Of a stretch of DNA of 52,727 bases, positions 17,373-24,988 are shown piece by piece (position 1 is the first letter of the stretch; each line of letters starts with the position of its first letter). Both the position numbers and the translations under genes were made by a program. Where the stretch lies: assembly GCA_030673645.1 (NCBI GenBank), contig DAOVIO010000012.1, positions 1 to 52,727 on the forward strand, written 5' to 3'. The DNA comes from JAGLSB01 sp023135955 (GTDB lineage: Bacteria > Bacteroidota > Bacteroidia > Bacteroidales > GCA-2748055). Below the pieces are notes generated by a model. That model had not been told where the DNA came from. It ran no database searches and saw nothing but the letters and a program-made list of their open reading frames with translations.

Positions 17373-17924
17373 TTAATTACTAATGGTTGTTCTCAAAGAA
17401 AAATAGCTATAGTCATTATCGATATCTTCAAAATCATAGTCGAGTGGATTACCTGTCTTTCTGGCTATATCTATCAAACCCATCCCGAAAGTATCACTAT
17501 CTGATAGATTCCTGCTCTGAAGCCAAAATTTATAGAATCCTTTTAATTCATCCTTCGACATTTCATTTATCTTATGTAAGCGGGTTTCCAGCTCCGGTAT
17601 ATTACTCTTCAGAATAGCATTTCCACTGAAAACCTGATAGGAACTATCCCTGAGACCGATCGTGAACATACTCAGTTCTGCATATTTATTCTTTACTACC
17701 TGGTTAGAAATATTCTGAAGACATCCTACCATAACATTAAATATCTTTGATTTAATGTTTATACTGATCTCTGATATACTTAATTTCTTTTCAGTCATAT
17801 CAAGTAACGCAAGCATTATTTCCTGAGATATCTCACCCCTGTAGGAAAGGACAAAATTATCTTCATAAGTCCGTTTTCTGAGCTCATTTACAAATTGTAA
17901 ATCGTGTTCTTTATTGCTAACCAT
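17373..17924 (-). CDS. SiaB-family protein (DUF6272), second copy, probable pseudo-kinase
   Basis: 183 residues, clearly homologous to the neighbouring SiaB: opening helices with VLSYRGEISQEIML, the N-box helix VGCLQNISNQVV, the loop DTFGMGLIDIARKTGN and the end YDFEDIDNDYSYFSL. The N-box glutamate expected four residues before the asparagine is glycine (codon GGA, one base from GAA), so phosphotransfer is probably impaired while the ATP-binding asparagine and glycine loop remain. It could act as a non-catalytic partner that holds SiaC or the other SiaB. It starts 10 bases after the SiaA-like phosphatase gene. The family call is firm; loss of activity is inferred from one residue and family-level knowledge of GHKL kinases. 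Confidence 0.85.
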   Translation of the reverse strand: MVSNKEHDLQFVNELRKRTYEDNFVLSYRGEISQEIMLALLDMTEKKLSISEISINIKSKIFNVMVGCLQNISNQVVKNKYAELSMFTIGLRDSSYQVFSGNAILKSNIPELETRLHKINEMSKDELKGFYKFWLQSRNLSDSDTFGMGLIDIARKTGNPLDYDFEDIDNDYSYFSLRTTISN

Positions 17925-17934
17925 ATTTTCAAAA

Positions 17935-20535
17935 TTAAAATTTAATTCCTATAATTAAAACATCATCAACTTGTTCTGCTTCTCCTTTCCATTCGTCAAA
18001 GGTTCTTCTAAAAAGGTTCCCCATCTGAAAGATACTTAGGTGAGCGTTATCCTGAATAAGCATATTTACTCTTCCGCTCATATATTTTTTTCTTAATGAG
18101 CCACCAACCTGATCCGGAAAACCATCGGTCATAAAATAAAAACCATCACCGGGCTTAATCTTTATAGTGTGGTTTGTAAAGTTTTTCCGATTACGATACT
18201 GAGTACTTCCTACCGGGAATCGGTCTCCTTTTATTTCATTTAATATTCCATCCCGCACATGATAGAGAGGTCTGTGTGCTCCAGCATAATCAAGTTTCAT
18301 TTTTTTAAGATCCAGCTTACAGAAAGCTGCGTCCATACCATCATTCAGGTTACTATCTTCATCGCCCTGCTTAAGAGTAGTTACGATACCAGAATGCAGA
18401 TTATCGAGCAATTCACCGGAATTATGGCTTAGATTGTTCTCTATAATCTGATTTTGCAGGAAAAAACCAATAATAGACATTAGGGCACCCGGTACTCCAT
18501 GTCCCGTACAATCCATTGCTGCAATGCAGACATTATCACCATCTCTGTACATCCAGGGATAATCACCACTAACAACGTCTTTTGGTTTGTAAAACAGAAA
18601 AGAATTAGGAATAATTGACTGTAGCATTTTTTCTGTTGGCATCAATGAGCTTTGTATGTTAAGAGCATAATTGATACTGTCTTTAATACTTTTATTATTC
18701 TTTCCAATAATCTCTTCCCGACTTTTTGCCTCGGTTATATCATGACAAATAATAAGTACGGATTCAATATCTCCATTTTCATAGAATTCAGGTATAGCAT
18801 TCACTTGCATTATCCTGTCTCCGTTCTTGGTTGGGAAAACCATTTCACTAGTTTTTTTCTCATTGAAAGTAGTAACATCATCGAGCATTTTTTTCCAAAA
18901 TGTTAGTACTGATTCTTCAATTTCGACACTCATTAAAGCTTTGTCTATAAAACTGGAAATGTCGAGTCCTGTAAACTCTTTTATAATTGGATTTATATAT
19001 GTACATCTGCTGAAGATATCAATTCGAATAATAAGATCGAGAGAATTTTCAGAGAGAGCTTGCATTTTCGCTCTAATTCTTTGCTCTTTTTCAGCAAGCC
19101 GTTGTTCAGAAATATCACGGGCATTTAATACAATTCCTTTTATTATTTCATCAGCAAGAGAATTTTTTCCTTTTGCTTCCAGCCAAATAATTTCTCCACT
19201 TTTAGTAAAATATCTGTATTGAAGAGAATGGTCTTTTTCTGGAAATGATTTTATATTATCCAGGAATTTCTCAAATCTCTCTACATCAAGAGGATGCAAA
19301 TTCTCTACATTCCTAAACCCAACTACTTCTTCCGGAAAATACCCTAGAACTGTTTTGATTGAGGGGCTAACAAAGAGAGTCATTCCTTCAGGATTAAAAA
19401 TAAAAATTACTTCCAGAGAATTCTCAAGTAAAACCATAGACTTTTTAGTACTAACTTTCGTTTCCTGAATCTGAATCTCAAGCTGTGAGTTTGTATCTTT
19501 AAGCTCATCCTGTGTTTGAATCATCTTCTCTGCATTCTCAATAAGCTGCTGTTTCTGAATAGATAATTCGGATCGCATTTTTTCTGATTCTTCAAATAAC
19601 AACCTGGTTTGCTCATTAACCCGAATGTTATGAATTGTGCGAGCAATAACTTCACTTAACTCTTTTAAAAAATTTATTTGCAAGTCATTAAACTTTCTTA
19701 ATGAGGCAAGTTCAATGACGCCATATACTTCATCTTCAAGGCTCAAAGGAGTAATCAATATACTTTCAGGTTTTTTATCACCAAGCAGTCCACTGGAAAT
19801 TGTTGGATAATCTTCGGGTATTTCTGTCCTAAGAATAATATCTTTCTCAATAGCAGCTTGTCCTACAAGACCCTCTCCGAATTGAAATTCTGATTGAAGG
19901 ATCTTTTTTCTTTTATAGGCATGACTTGCAATTTGAGTGATAAGCTTTTTATCTGATTGCTGATTATTTACAAGATAAAAGGCAGCCTGGACAACACCAT
20001 CCATATTGTTTGCTAAATAACTAATGATATTGTATCCAAGTTCATCAAGATTACTTTCTGAGCGGAGCATATTGCTGATTTCTGAAACTAAAAGATTAAT
20101 TTTATTTCTTCCTCGTTCTTTCTCATCTCCCTTTAAAAGACTCTTACGCATACTTTCAAGAGATAATCTCAATTCTTTATCTCCATTATCAAACTTAAAT
20201 TGACTATTAAGATTTCCCTGTTCAATATTATTTACAAATTTCTTCGTGTCATTAATGGAGGTTAATAGAGAATTCTGTAATTTATCCTTATCATCCAATT
20301 TTTTTAATACCTTCTGAGTAATAATACCAACGAGAATAGCAAAAAATATGGGAATTAATCTGGTAATGTATAAGATATTAAATTCTGAATGTAGTTTTTT
20401 GATATCAGCTAAGGAAAATGGTTCCTCCAATATTGATAATGCAAAAACAAATACTAATATCATTAGTATAATCCCAACTAATGCAGCGCCAACTACAGAC
20501 CAACTGATAATAATTATATTCTTTTTGGATACCAT
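17935..20535 (-). CDS. siaA: SiaA-like membrane PP2C phosphatase with GAF and PAS domains
   Basis: 866 residues. Two transmembrane helices (about 9-35 and 52-74) with a short loop, a HAMP-like segment, GAF (about 145-305), coiled coil (305-365), PAS (about 366-480), PAS (about 490-605), and a C-terminal SpoIIE-type PP2C domain (about 630-866). Metal-binding acids are visible in VSGDYP (Asp658), MDCTGHGVPGA (Asp675), TDGFPDQ (Asp804) and DDVLIIG (857-858). In Pseudomonas SiaA dephosphorylates SiaC; the linked siaB and siaC make that role very likely. Pseudomonas SiaA has a periplasmic sensor and no GAF/PAS pair, so input here is mainly cytoplasmic. It ends 10 bases before the divergent SiaB copy. 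Confidence 0.92.
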   Translation of the reverse strand: MVSKKNIIIISWSVVGAALVGIILMILVFVFALSILEEPFSLADIKKLHSEFNILYITRLIPIFFAILVGIITQKVLKKLDDKDKLQNSLLTSINDTKKFVNNIEQGNLNSQFKFDNGDKELRLSLESMRKSLLKGDEKERGRNKINLLVSEISNMLRSESNLDELGYNIISYLANNMDGVVQAAFYLVNNQQSDKKLITQIASHAYKRKKILQSEFQFGEGLVGQAAIEKDIILRTEIPEDYPTISSGLLGDKKPESILITPLSLEDEVYGVIELASLRKFNDLQINFLKELSEVIARTIHNIRVNEQTRLLFEESEKMRSELSIQKQQLIENAEKMIQTQDELKDTNSQLEIQIQETKVSTKKSMVLLENSLEVIFIFNPEGMTLFVSPSIKTVLGYFPEEVVGFRNVENLHPLDVERFEKFLDNIKSFPEKDHSLQYRYFTKSGEIIWLEAKGKNSLADEIIKGIVLNARDISEQRLAEKEQRIRAKMQALSENSLDLIIRIDIFSRCTYINPIIKEFTGLDISSFIDKALMSVEIEESVLTFWKKMLDDVTTFNEKKTSEMVFPTKNGDRIMQVNAIPEFYENGDIESVLIICHDITEAKSREEIIGKNNKSIKDSINYALNIQSSLMPTEKMLQSIIPNSFLFYKPKDVVSGDYPWMYRDGDNVCIAAMDCTGHGVPGALMSIIGFFLQNQIIENNLSHNSGELLDNLHSGIVTTLKQGDEDSNLNDGMDAAFCKLDLKKMKLDYAGAHRPLYHVRDGILNEIKGDRFPVGSTQYRNRKNFTNHTIKIKPGDGFYFMTDGFPDQVGGSLRKKYMSGRVNMLIQDNAHLSIFQMGNLFRRTFDEWKGEAEQVDDVLIIGIKF

Positions 20536-20541
20536 TGAGAC

Positions 20542-21126
20542 TTATTGATCTTGAAAATTTAAATCGAGCTTTTCTAAATGCCCACCAATTTCATTCGATA
20601 AATGAATAAAAAATGTCTCATCCTCTTCCCTAAAAGAATGAAAGGAAGCAAGTTCAATTACTCCCCAAAGTTTATCTCCAAATTGTATTGGGAAAATAAT
20701 AAGGGAGTTCGGTTTTGCCTCTCCCAGACCTGTTCTTACTGAAAGGTATCCTTCAGGTATTGAATTAAGATTCAATAGTTTTCTATCAACAGCAACCTGT
20801 CCAGGTAAACCTTCACCTAACTGAAAAACATAATCTTCCACATTTCTTGCAGCACAAGCATATCCTCCCAAATATCGAAGAGCATTTACTTCTTCTGTTT
20901 CATCCACTTCAAGAAAAATACCTTGTAATATTTCAAAATGCTTAGCAAGTCCGGAGAGAATACTTTGTGCAAGCTGTTCTGGATTATCGAATGGAAAAAC
21001 AAAATCTCTCATAAAGTCTTCCACCAGAATGTTTTCTATTTTTTGTTTCCTGATTGGCTCAGAAGGTATTGAGGAATCCTTCTTTCTTCTCCTTTTCTTC
21101 AAACTTATGTTTAAAAAATTCACCAT
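20542..21126 (-). CDS. Stand-alone GAF-domain protein
   Basis: 194 residues: a basic N-terminal segment (KKRRRKKD) and one GAF domain (about 35-190). The domain shares a clear signature with the GAF domains of the SiaA-like phosphatase and of the sensor at 32713-34695: LGEGLPGQVAV, a following IPEGYLSVRTGLGEAKP, and WGVIELASF. There is no output domain. It starts 33 bases after the CheB-like gene and ends 6 bases before siaA, so it probably works with SiaA, for example by dimerising with its GAF domain or sharing a ligand. The ligand is unknown; no haem-, cyclic-nucleotide- or iron-binding motif is recognisable. Confidence 0.82.
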   Translation of the reverse strand: MVNFLNISLKKRRRKKDSSIPSEPIRKQKIENILVEDFMRDFVFPFDNPEQLAQSILSGLAKHFEILQGIFLEVDETEEVNALRYLGGYACAARNVEDYVFQLGEGLPGQVAVDRKLLNLNSIPEGYLSVRTGLGEAKPNSLIIFPIQFGDKLWGVIELASFHSFREEDETFFIHLSNEIGGHLEKLDLNFQDQ

Positions 21127-21159
21127 TATTCTATTTTTTACTGAATTCTTTGATACCTA

Positions 21160-21789
21160 TTATTTAATAAATCTAACTGAAGGTTTGCTTTTCTCAAGCT
21201 TTGCCTTTGGCTTAATATTTCCTTTATTAATTTTGTTCAGAAATTGAATAATCTCCTTTTCCGTAGCTATCTTATCTGGAGAAAAATATTTAATTGCGTT
21301 TTTCGGCATAGTAGCAACTGCTGCATCATCAGGATCCTGAACCATTGTGTAGCCACCATTATCCTTACAATTACTTATTCCTTTTACTCCATCTGAATTT
21401 GCTCCACTCAAAAGTATAACCAAAACCTTTTTCCCAAAAACCCGGGCTGCTGAATCAAAAGTAAGGTCAATTGCAGGTCGTGAAAAATTTACTTCCTCAT
21501 CAACCGATAAAACAAAGTGGTTAGTATCTTCGAAAAGAAGATGATAATTTGCTGGTGCCAGATATACCATCTGCCCAAAAACGGGAGATTTATCTTCTGG
21601 CTCCAAAATATCCAGAGTTGAAACTTGTCTTAAAGATTCACAAAGGCCACTTCTGAAATCTCGCAGGCGATGCAAACATAGAACTATAGGTAAAGAAAAA
21701 TCAGATGACAGGGAAGATAATATATTCCGTATAACATTGTAGCTGCCTGCTGAGCCTCCTATTACTACTATATCGAAATCACGATTCAT
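21160..21789 (-). CDS. CheB-like methylesterase without receiver domain
   Basis: 209 residues, a CheB methylesterase domain alone. The catalytic triad of the family is present: Ser13 in GGSAGS, His40 in CLHRL and Asp133 in GANSDG. No receiver precedes it, so its activity is not gated by phosphorylation as in classical CheB. The ~25 residues after the domain are basic. It follows the CheR-like gene by 29 bases and precedes the GAF gene by 33 bases, so it forms a methylation pair inside the Sia operon, separate from the pair in the chemosensory operon. The substrate is unknown; a GAF/PAS protein or another Sia component is possible, since no chemoreceptor is encoded here. Confidence 0.9.
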   Translation of the reverse strand: MNRDFDIVVIGGSAGSYNVIRNILSSLSSDFSLPIVLCLHRLRDFRSGLCESLRQVSTLDILEPEDKSPVFGQMVYLAPANYHLLFEDTNHFVLSVDEEVNFSRPAIDLTFDSAARVFGKKVLVILLSGANSDGVKGISNCKDNGGYTMVQDPDDAAVATMPKNAIKYFSPDKIATEKEIIQFLNKINKGNIKPKAKLEKSKPSVRFIK

Positions 21790-21818
21790 TGCCTTTTTCT
21801 AAAATTATTTCTACTTTA

Positions 21819-22670
21819 TCAATTATTTCCTGTTTTAGGATTTAATTGAAAAATTTTTTCTTCAAGACTTACTGCATTGAAGAATCGAGCAGAATTACTC
21901 GTGGTGATTGATTCTTTTGATCCAATTCCCAAATAAGAGCCTTTATTCAAACCTTCAATAAAGCTACGGAGGACTTTATCCTGAAGTACTTTATTAAAGT
22001 AAATTAAAACATTTCTGCATATAATTAAGTCAAATTGACCAAATGGTTGATCTTTTGCCAGATTATGAAACTTATATTCTACATTTTTTAGGAGATCTTC
22101 ATCAAAGATCACATTATTATCCTGTATTCCATAATAATCAGATAAAGGAAACTGGCCACCATATTTTTGGTGATTTTTAATATTTATCTCCTGTTTATTT
22201 TTTAAATATATTCCTTTCCTGGCAATCTTTAAAACAGTTTCATTTATATCTGTTGCAGTAATTTCAACTCTATTGTATATACCAGCCTCTTTAAGTAAAA
22301 TGGCCATTGAAAGTACTTCTTCACCTGTAGAACAAGCTGCATGCCATATTTTAATTGACTTCTTTTCTTGTAATATGGGGATTATCTTATCTCGAATAAT
22401 AACCCAAAAATCAGGGTCACGAAACATTTCTGTTACACAGACTGTAATCTCATGAAGAAAATTATCGGCAAAATCTTTATTTGACCTCGTTTTCGAAACT
22501 AATTCTTTTACATCCCATATCTGCATAATTTCCATGAAACGAAGGAATCTTCTGGTTAGTGACGATGGCGCATATTCTCCAAGATCTATTCCCCTGGTCT
22601 CCTTTATTACGTAGACAATACTATTCAAGTCGCTATTTGCAATATCTCTTATCATAAAATTAATTGACAA
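21819..22670 (-). CDS. CheR-like methyltransferase, first gene of Sia operon
   Basis: 283 residues. The N-terminal helical part ends with VTEMFRDPDFW, then the SAM-binding motif WHAACSTGEEVLSMA and the later motif CRNVLIYFNKVLQ define a CheR-type protein glutamate methyltransferase. The VCVTEMFRDP variant differs from the TTNKTDFFREP of the other CheR (25908-26759) and is typical of CheR domains in CheB/CheR-PAS signalling proteins. It is the first gene of the Sia operon, with its own upstream region (22671-23168). Pairing with the receiver-less CheB suggests reversible methylation of a Sia or GAF/PAS component, though this is inference. Length is normal; the start is the only suitable ATG. 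Confidence 0.9.
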   Translation of the reverse strand: MSINFMIRDIANSDLNSIVYVIKETRGIDLGEYAPSSLTRRFLRFMEIMQIWDVKELVSKTRSNKDFADNFLHEITVCVTEMFRDPDFWVIIRDKIIPILQEKKSIKIWHAACSTGEEVLSMAILLKEAGIYNRVEITATDINETVLKIARKGIYLKNKQEINIKNHQKYGGQFPLSDYYGIQDNNVIFDEDLLKNVEYKFHNLAKDQPFGQFDLIICRNVLIYFNKVLQDKVLRSFIEGLNKGSYLGIGSKESITTSNSARFFNAVSLEEKIFQLNPKTGNN

Positions 22671-22751
22671 TTTAAGCAGTGTACTGGTATTTTTCCGACG
22701 AATTCATATTATTTACTTTTTTTCTACATTTCGGAATACAGACCACAATAT

Positions 22752-22785
22752 CTTAAATACTTTTTTCTTCTATCTTACTGTCAAA
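22752..22785 (-). promoter_or_regulatory. Possible promoter of Sia operon
   Basis: Read on the - strand, TTTG (22782-22785) is followed after 22 bases by TATTTAAG (22752-22759), which matches TAnnTTTG at six of eight positions. It lies about 80 bases upstream of the CheR-like start. Weak match; spacing is right. Confidence 0.25.
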
Positions 22786-22822
22786 GTTATAATCAGTCAA
22801 AAAAAAAAGAAACAGAAAAACA

Positions 22823-22883
22823 CCTGATTCCATAATGATCACCCCCATTATTAATCACGTATTTTCACCTGCCGATTTAAGGG
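22823..22883 (-). promoter_or_regulatory. Putative shared operator upstream of Sia operon
   Basis: On the - strand this segment contains CAGGTGAAAA (from 22871), GTGATTAAT (22850-22858) and AATCAGG (complement of 22823-22829), preceded by AAACCCTT. The same pieces in the same order occur upstream of the adhesin operon (46444-46514) and, in reduced form, upstream of the chemosensory operon (34806-34828). A regulator binding all three is inferred; chance similarity in AT-rich DNA is possible. Confidence 0.35.
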
Positions 22884-22916
22884 TTTTTACGTTTTTTTGG
22901 AAGGTATTTATATAAA

Positions 22917-22957
22917 AACTCTTCTGCTCATTAACTTTGAGTGAAGGCAGAAGAGTT
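22917..22957 (-). terminator. Terminator of chemosensory operon
   Basis: Arms aactcttctgc (22917-22927) and gcagaagagtt (22947-22957) form a perfect 11-bp stem with a 19-base loop. Read on the - strand the stem is followed by a T-rich stretch. It lies downstream of cheB, the last gene of the chemosensory operon, and separates it from the Sia operon. The rest of 22671-23168 holds the promoter and operator candidates and a 35-codon frame. Confidence 0.75.
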
Positions 22958-23031
22958 CTTTAATATTACAAAATAAATCTCAATATTACTGTAATTATAA
23001 CCTCACATTATATTGGTAAATCCTAGAAATA

Positions 23032-23139
23032 TTAATATTTACCATCCATTCTATCGCTACCTCTATCAATAGAAAATTCTAATATTCCAACAAAAAGAAA
23101 TACTCTAATAATCTTTGTTGCAATCTTTAGATTTTTCAT
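23032..23139 (-). pseudogene. 35-codon frame, possible chemoreceptor N-terminal remnant
   Basis: A short frame begins MKNLKIATKIIRVFLFVGI and stops after 35 residues. The first ~12 residues resemble the start of many methyl-accepting chemotaxis proteins (MKxLKIxTKL followed by a hydrophobic helix), but the rest does not. It lies just downstream of cheB, where a receptor gene would be natural. No trace of the receptor signalling domain is visible between it and 22671. It may instead be a small protein or a chance frame. Confidence 0.25.
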
Positions 23140-23168
23140 TTCAAACTCATTTTGTTGATTGCAATATT

Positions 23169-24254
23169 CTATTCTTTAGTTAATCTTAATACATATGGAG
23201 CAATATTTTCCAAAGGCAATATCTTTTCTGCTGCTTTGAGCTTTATTGCTTCCTTAGGCATTCCATAAACTACACATGATTCTTCATTTTGCGCAATTGT
23301 ACGAGCACCTACATCTCTCATTTCCAGCATACCAAGAGCCCCATCGGATCCCATCCCTGTTAAAATAATTCCAATTGAATTAGATCCGGCATACTTTGCT
23401 ATCGATCTAAAAAGTACATCCACGGCAGGTCGGTGACGATTTACTAAAGGACCGTCAACTATTTCCACATAGTATCTTGCTCCACTTCGTTTCAGTAGCA
23501 TATGCTTATTGCCAGGTGCAATAAGAGCCCTACCACGGATAACACTATCTCTATTTTCAGCCTCCTTTACACTTATCATGCATAATTCATCTAAGCGGTT
23601 TGCAAATGATTTTGTAAAAATCTCAGGCATATGCTGTACTATTACAATTCCTGGGGAATCGGGAGGAAGAGCCTGAAGAAATTCAGACAAAGCTTCAGTC
23701 CCACCAGTTGAGGCACCAATAGCAACAACTGACTCTGTTGTTTTTATCATGCTTTGCCTGCTAGATTTCGTCAGAACTGCATCTGCAGACAGTTTTGGTT
23801 TGACCTCGATAGGATAAATATACTTTTTTGCTTTTATTTTCCTCAAGTTTGCTTTTGATGCAGCCTTAACGATATCACATAATCTGATTCTTGATTCTTC
23901 CAGGAATTCCTTAGTTCCCAGTTGAGGCTTTGTAATTATTTCAACAGCGCCATATTCAAGAGCCTTCAGGGCAGTTTGTGTCCCCTTTACTGTTAAACTA
24001 GATATAATAACAACAGGTATTGGATGCTGAGCCATAACTTTTTTGAGGAATGTCAATCCATCCATACGAGGCATTTCAATGTCAAGTGTTATAACATCAG
24101 GAAGATTCGATTGAATTTTCTTAGCAGCGTAAAATGGATCAGCGGCAGTATCAAGCACTTCAATTTCCTTATCAGAATTTAGGATGGCTGATAATGTCTG
24201 CCGTACAACAGCAGAATCATCAACTATAAGAACCTTTATTTTATTTCTTCCCAT
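23169..24254 (-). CDS. cheB: Chemotaxis methylesterase CheB
   Basis: 361 residues with classical CheB layout. The receiver (about 7-125) has acidic VDD, phospho-acceptor Asp58 (ITLDIEMPRMDG) and the K of TKPQ. After a basic linker comes the methylesterase domain (about 170-355) with catalytic Ser in GASTGGTEAL, His in VQHMPEIFT and Asp in GMGSDGALG. CheB removes methyl groups from (and deamidates) chemoreceptors when phosphorylated by CheA. It lies 244 bases downstream of cheD, the largest gap in the operon, with a possible promoter at 24405-24439, so it may also be transcribed alone. No receptor is encoded in the window. Confidence 0.95.
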   Translation of the reverse strand: MGRNKIKVLIVDDSAVVRQTLSAILNSDKEIEVLDTAADPFYAAKKIQSNLPDVITLDIEMPRMDGLTFLKKVMAQHPIPVVIISSLTVKGTQTALKALEYGAVEIITKPQLGTKEFLEESRIRLCDIVKAASKANLRKIKAKKYIYPIEVKPKLSADAVLTKSSRQSMIKTTESVVAIGASTGGTEALSEFLQALPPDSPGIVIVQHMPEIFTKSFANRLDELCMISVKEAENRDSVIRGRALIAPGNKHMLLKRSGARYYVEIVDGPLVNRHRPAVDVLFRSIAKYAGSNSIGIILTGMGSDGALGMLEMRDVGARTIAQNEESCVVYGMPKEAIKLKAAEKILPLENIAPYVLRLTKE

Positions 24255-24404
24255 AATCTAGTTCTAAAAAATTATTATTCCATTCAATCTCTAATAACAT
24301 TCATTCACAATGTCATGTGTCAATAATTAATTTTTTACCATTATAACCTCCGATTAGTCATTTTTCTATGTGGTTCTAAAAGTATCAAGGCTAGATATAA
24401 ATTC

Positions 24405-24439
24405 TAAACCTATTACTTTTTGTCCTGAATTTGTGCAAA
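24405..24439 (-). promoter_or_regulatory. Possible internal promoter of cheB
   Basis: On the - strand TTTG (24436-24439) is followed after 23 bases by TAGGTTTA (24405-24412), one base short of TAnnTTTG. It would give a leader of about 145 bases. A second feature of the leader is a Shine-Dalgarno-like ggagg before a four-codon frame. Weak evidence, but the 244-base gap in an otherwise tight operon needs some explanation. Confidence 0.3.
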
Positions 24440-24498
24440 GAAAATTCACTTTCATAATTATTAAAATCTAATCCCAATTATCAATCAGTGCTATATGA

Positions 24499-24978
24499 CT
24501 ATACCTCCACCTTACAATTTTTCTTAATGATTTTTTGTGAAACCTCCCCAGTATAAGTATTGAACTCAATTTTGCGACCTAGTTCTCCTCCAGTACTTTC
24601 TGCCACAATTTTTATTTTGTATTCATGTAAAATTTCTTTTGCAATCGCAATATTTCTGTCCCCAATTCGAAATTGTTCAAGTTTCGATTCAAACATATTT
24701 GCCCCTCCAAACAATTTTGCAACTAAAAATTTATTATTGCTCCCTAGCAAGCCCATTTTCTCTATCAATTTAGGTATAGCTATTGTTCCGAATTTTGGAG
24801 AAGCCAGACCTTGACCATTCCAAAGTGGCAACATATAATGGTTCATTCCTCCAATTTTCATTTTTGGACTGTAAAGACAAACAGCTACGCATGATCCTAA
24901 TATAGTATGAATTAGATAGCGATCCTTTGAGACAAATAATGTCGAAGGATATATAAAATGTTTTCCTTGTTCATTCAT
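24499..24978 (-). CDS. cheD: Chemoreceptor glutamine deamidase CheD
   Basis: 159 residues. The family signature is intact: catalytic Cys30 in ILGSCVAVCLYSP and His47 in GGMNHYMLP, followed by KLFGGANMF. CheD deamidates specific glutamines of chemoreceptors and, in some species, interacts with CheC. Neither a receptor nor a CheC is encoded in the window, which makes a conserved CheD notable: receptors must exist elsewhere, or CheD acts on another protein. The gene starts 10 bases after the kinase-like gene at 24989-25885 and precedes cheB by 244 bases. Confidence 0.93.
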   Translation of the reverse strand: MNEQGKHFIYPSTLFVSKDRYLIHTILGSCVAVCLYSPKMKIGGMNHYMLPLWNGQGLASPKFGTIAIPKLIEKMGLLGSNNKFLVAKLFGGANMFESKLEQFRIGDRNIAIAKEILHEYKIKIVAESTGGELGRKIEFNTYTGEVSQKIIKKNCKVEV

Positions 24979-24988
24979 TTCTCAGGAT

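Noticed and set aside
17935..20535. SiaA-like protein considered as an ordinary SpoIIE/RsbU stress phosphatase
   Set aside because: Linkage to two SiaB and one SiaC gene points to the Sia module. No sigma factor or anti-sigma gene is beside it.
21160..21789. CheB-like gene considered as a truncated copy of cheB
   Set aside because: All three catalytic residues are present, the start is clean and it sits in frame within a tight operon. Receiver-less CheB is a known form.
22753..22833. 26-codon - strand frame starting MESGVFLFLFFL with a good Shine-Dalgarno-like gggggtga before it
   Set aside because: Too short, low-complexity, and it overlaps the candidate promoter and operator of the Sia operon. 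Shine-Dalgarno signals are not the norm in this phylum.
23032..23139. Candidate new small protein gene downstream of cheB
   Set aside because: Kept only as a possible receptor remnant; no start signal or conservation can be judged from one sequence.
24340..24360. Ggagg followed by a four-codon frame in the cheB leader (- strand)
   Set aside because: A four-codon frame is expected by chance; no attenuator hairpin accompanies it.
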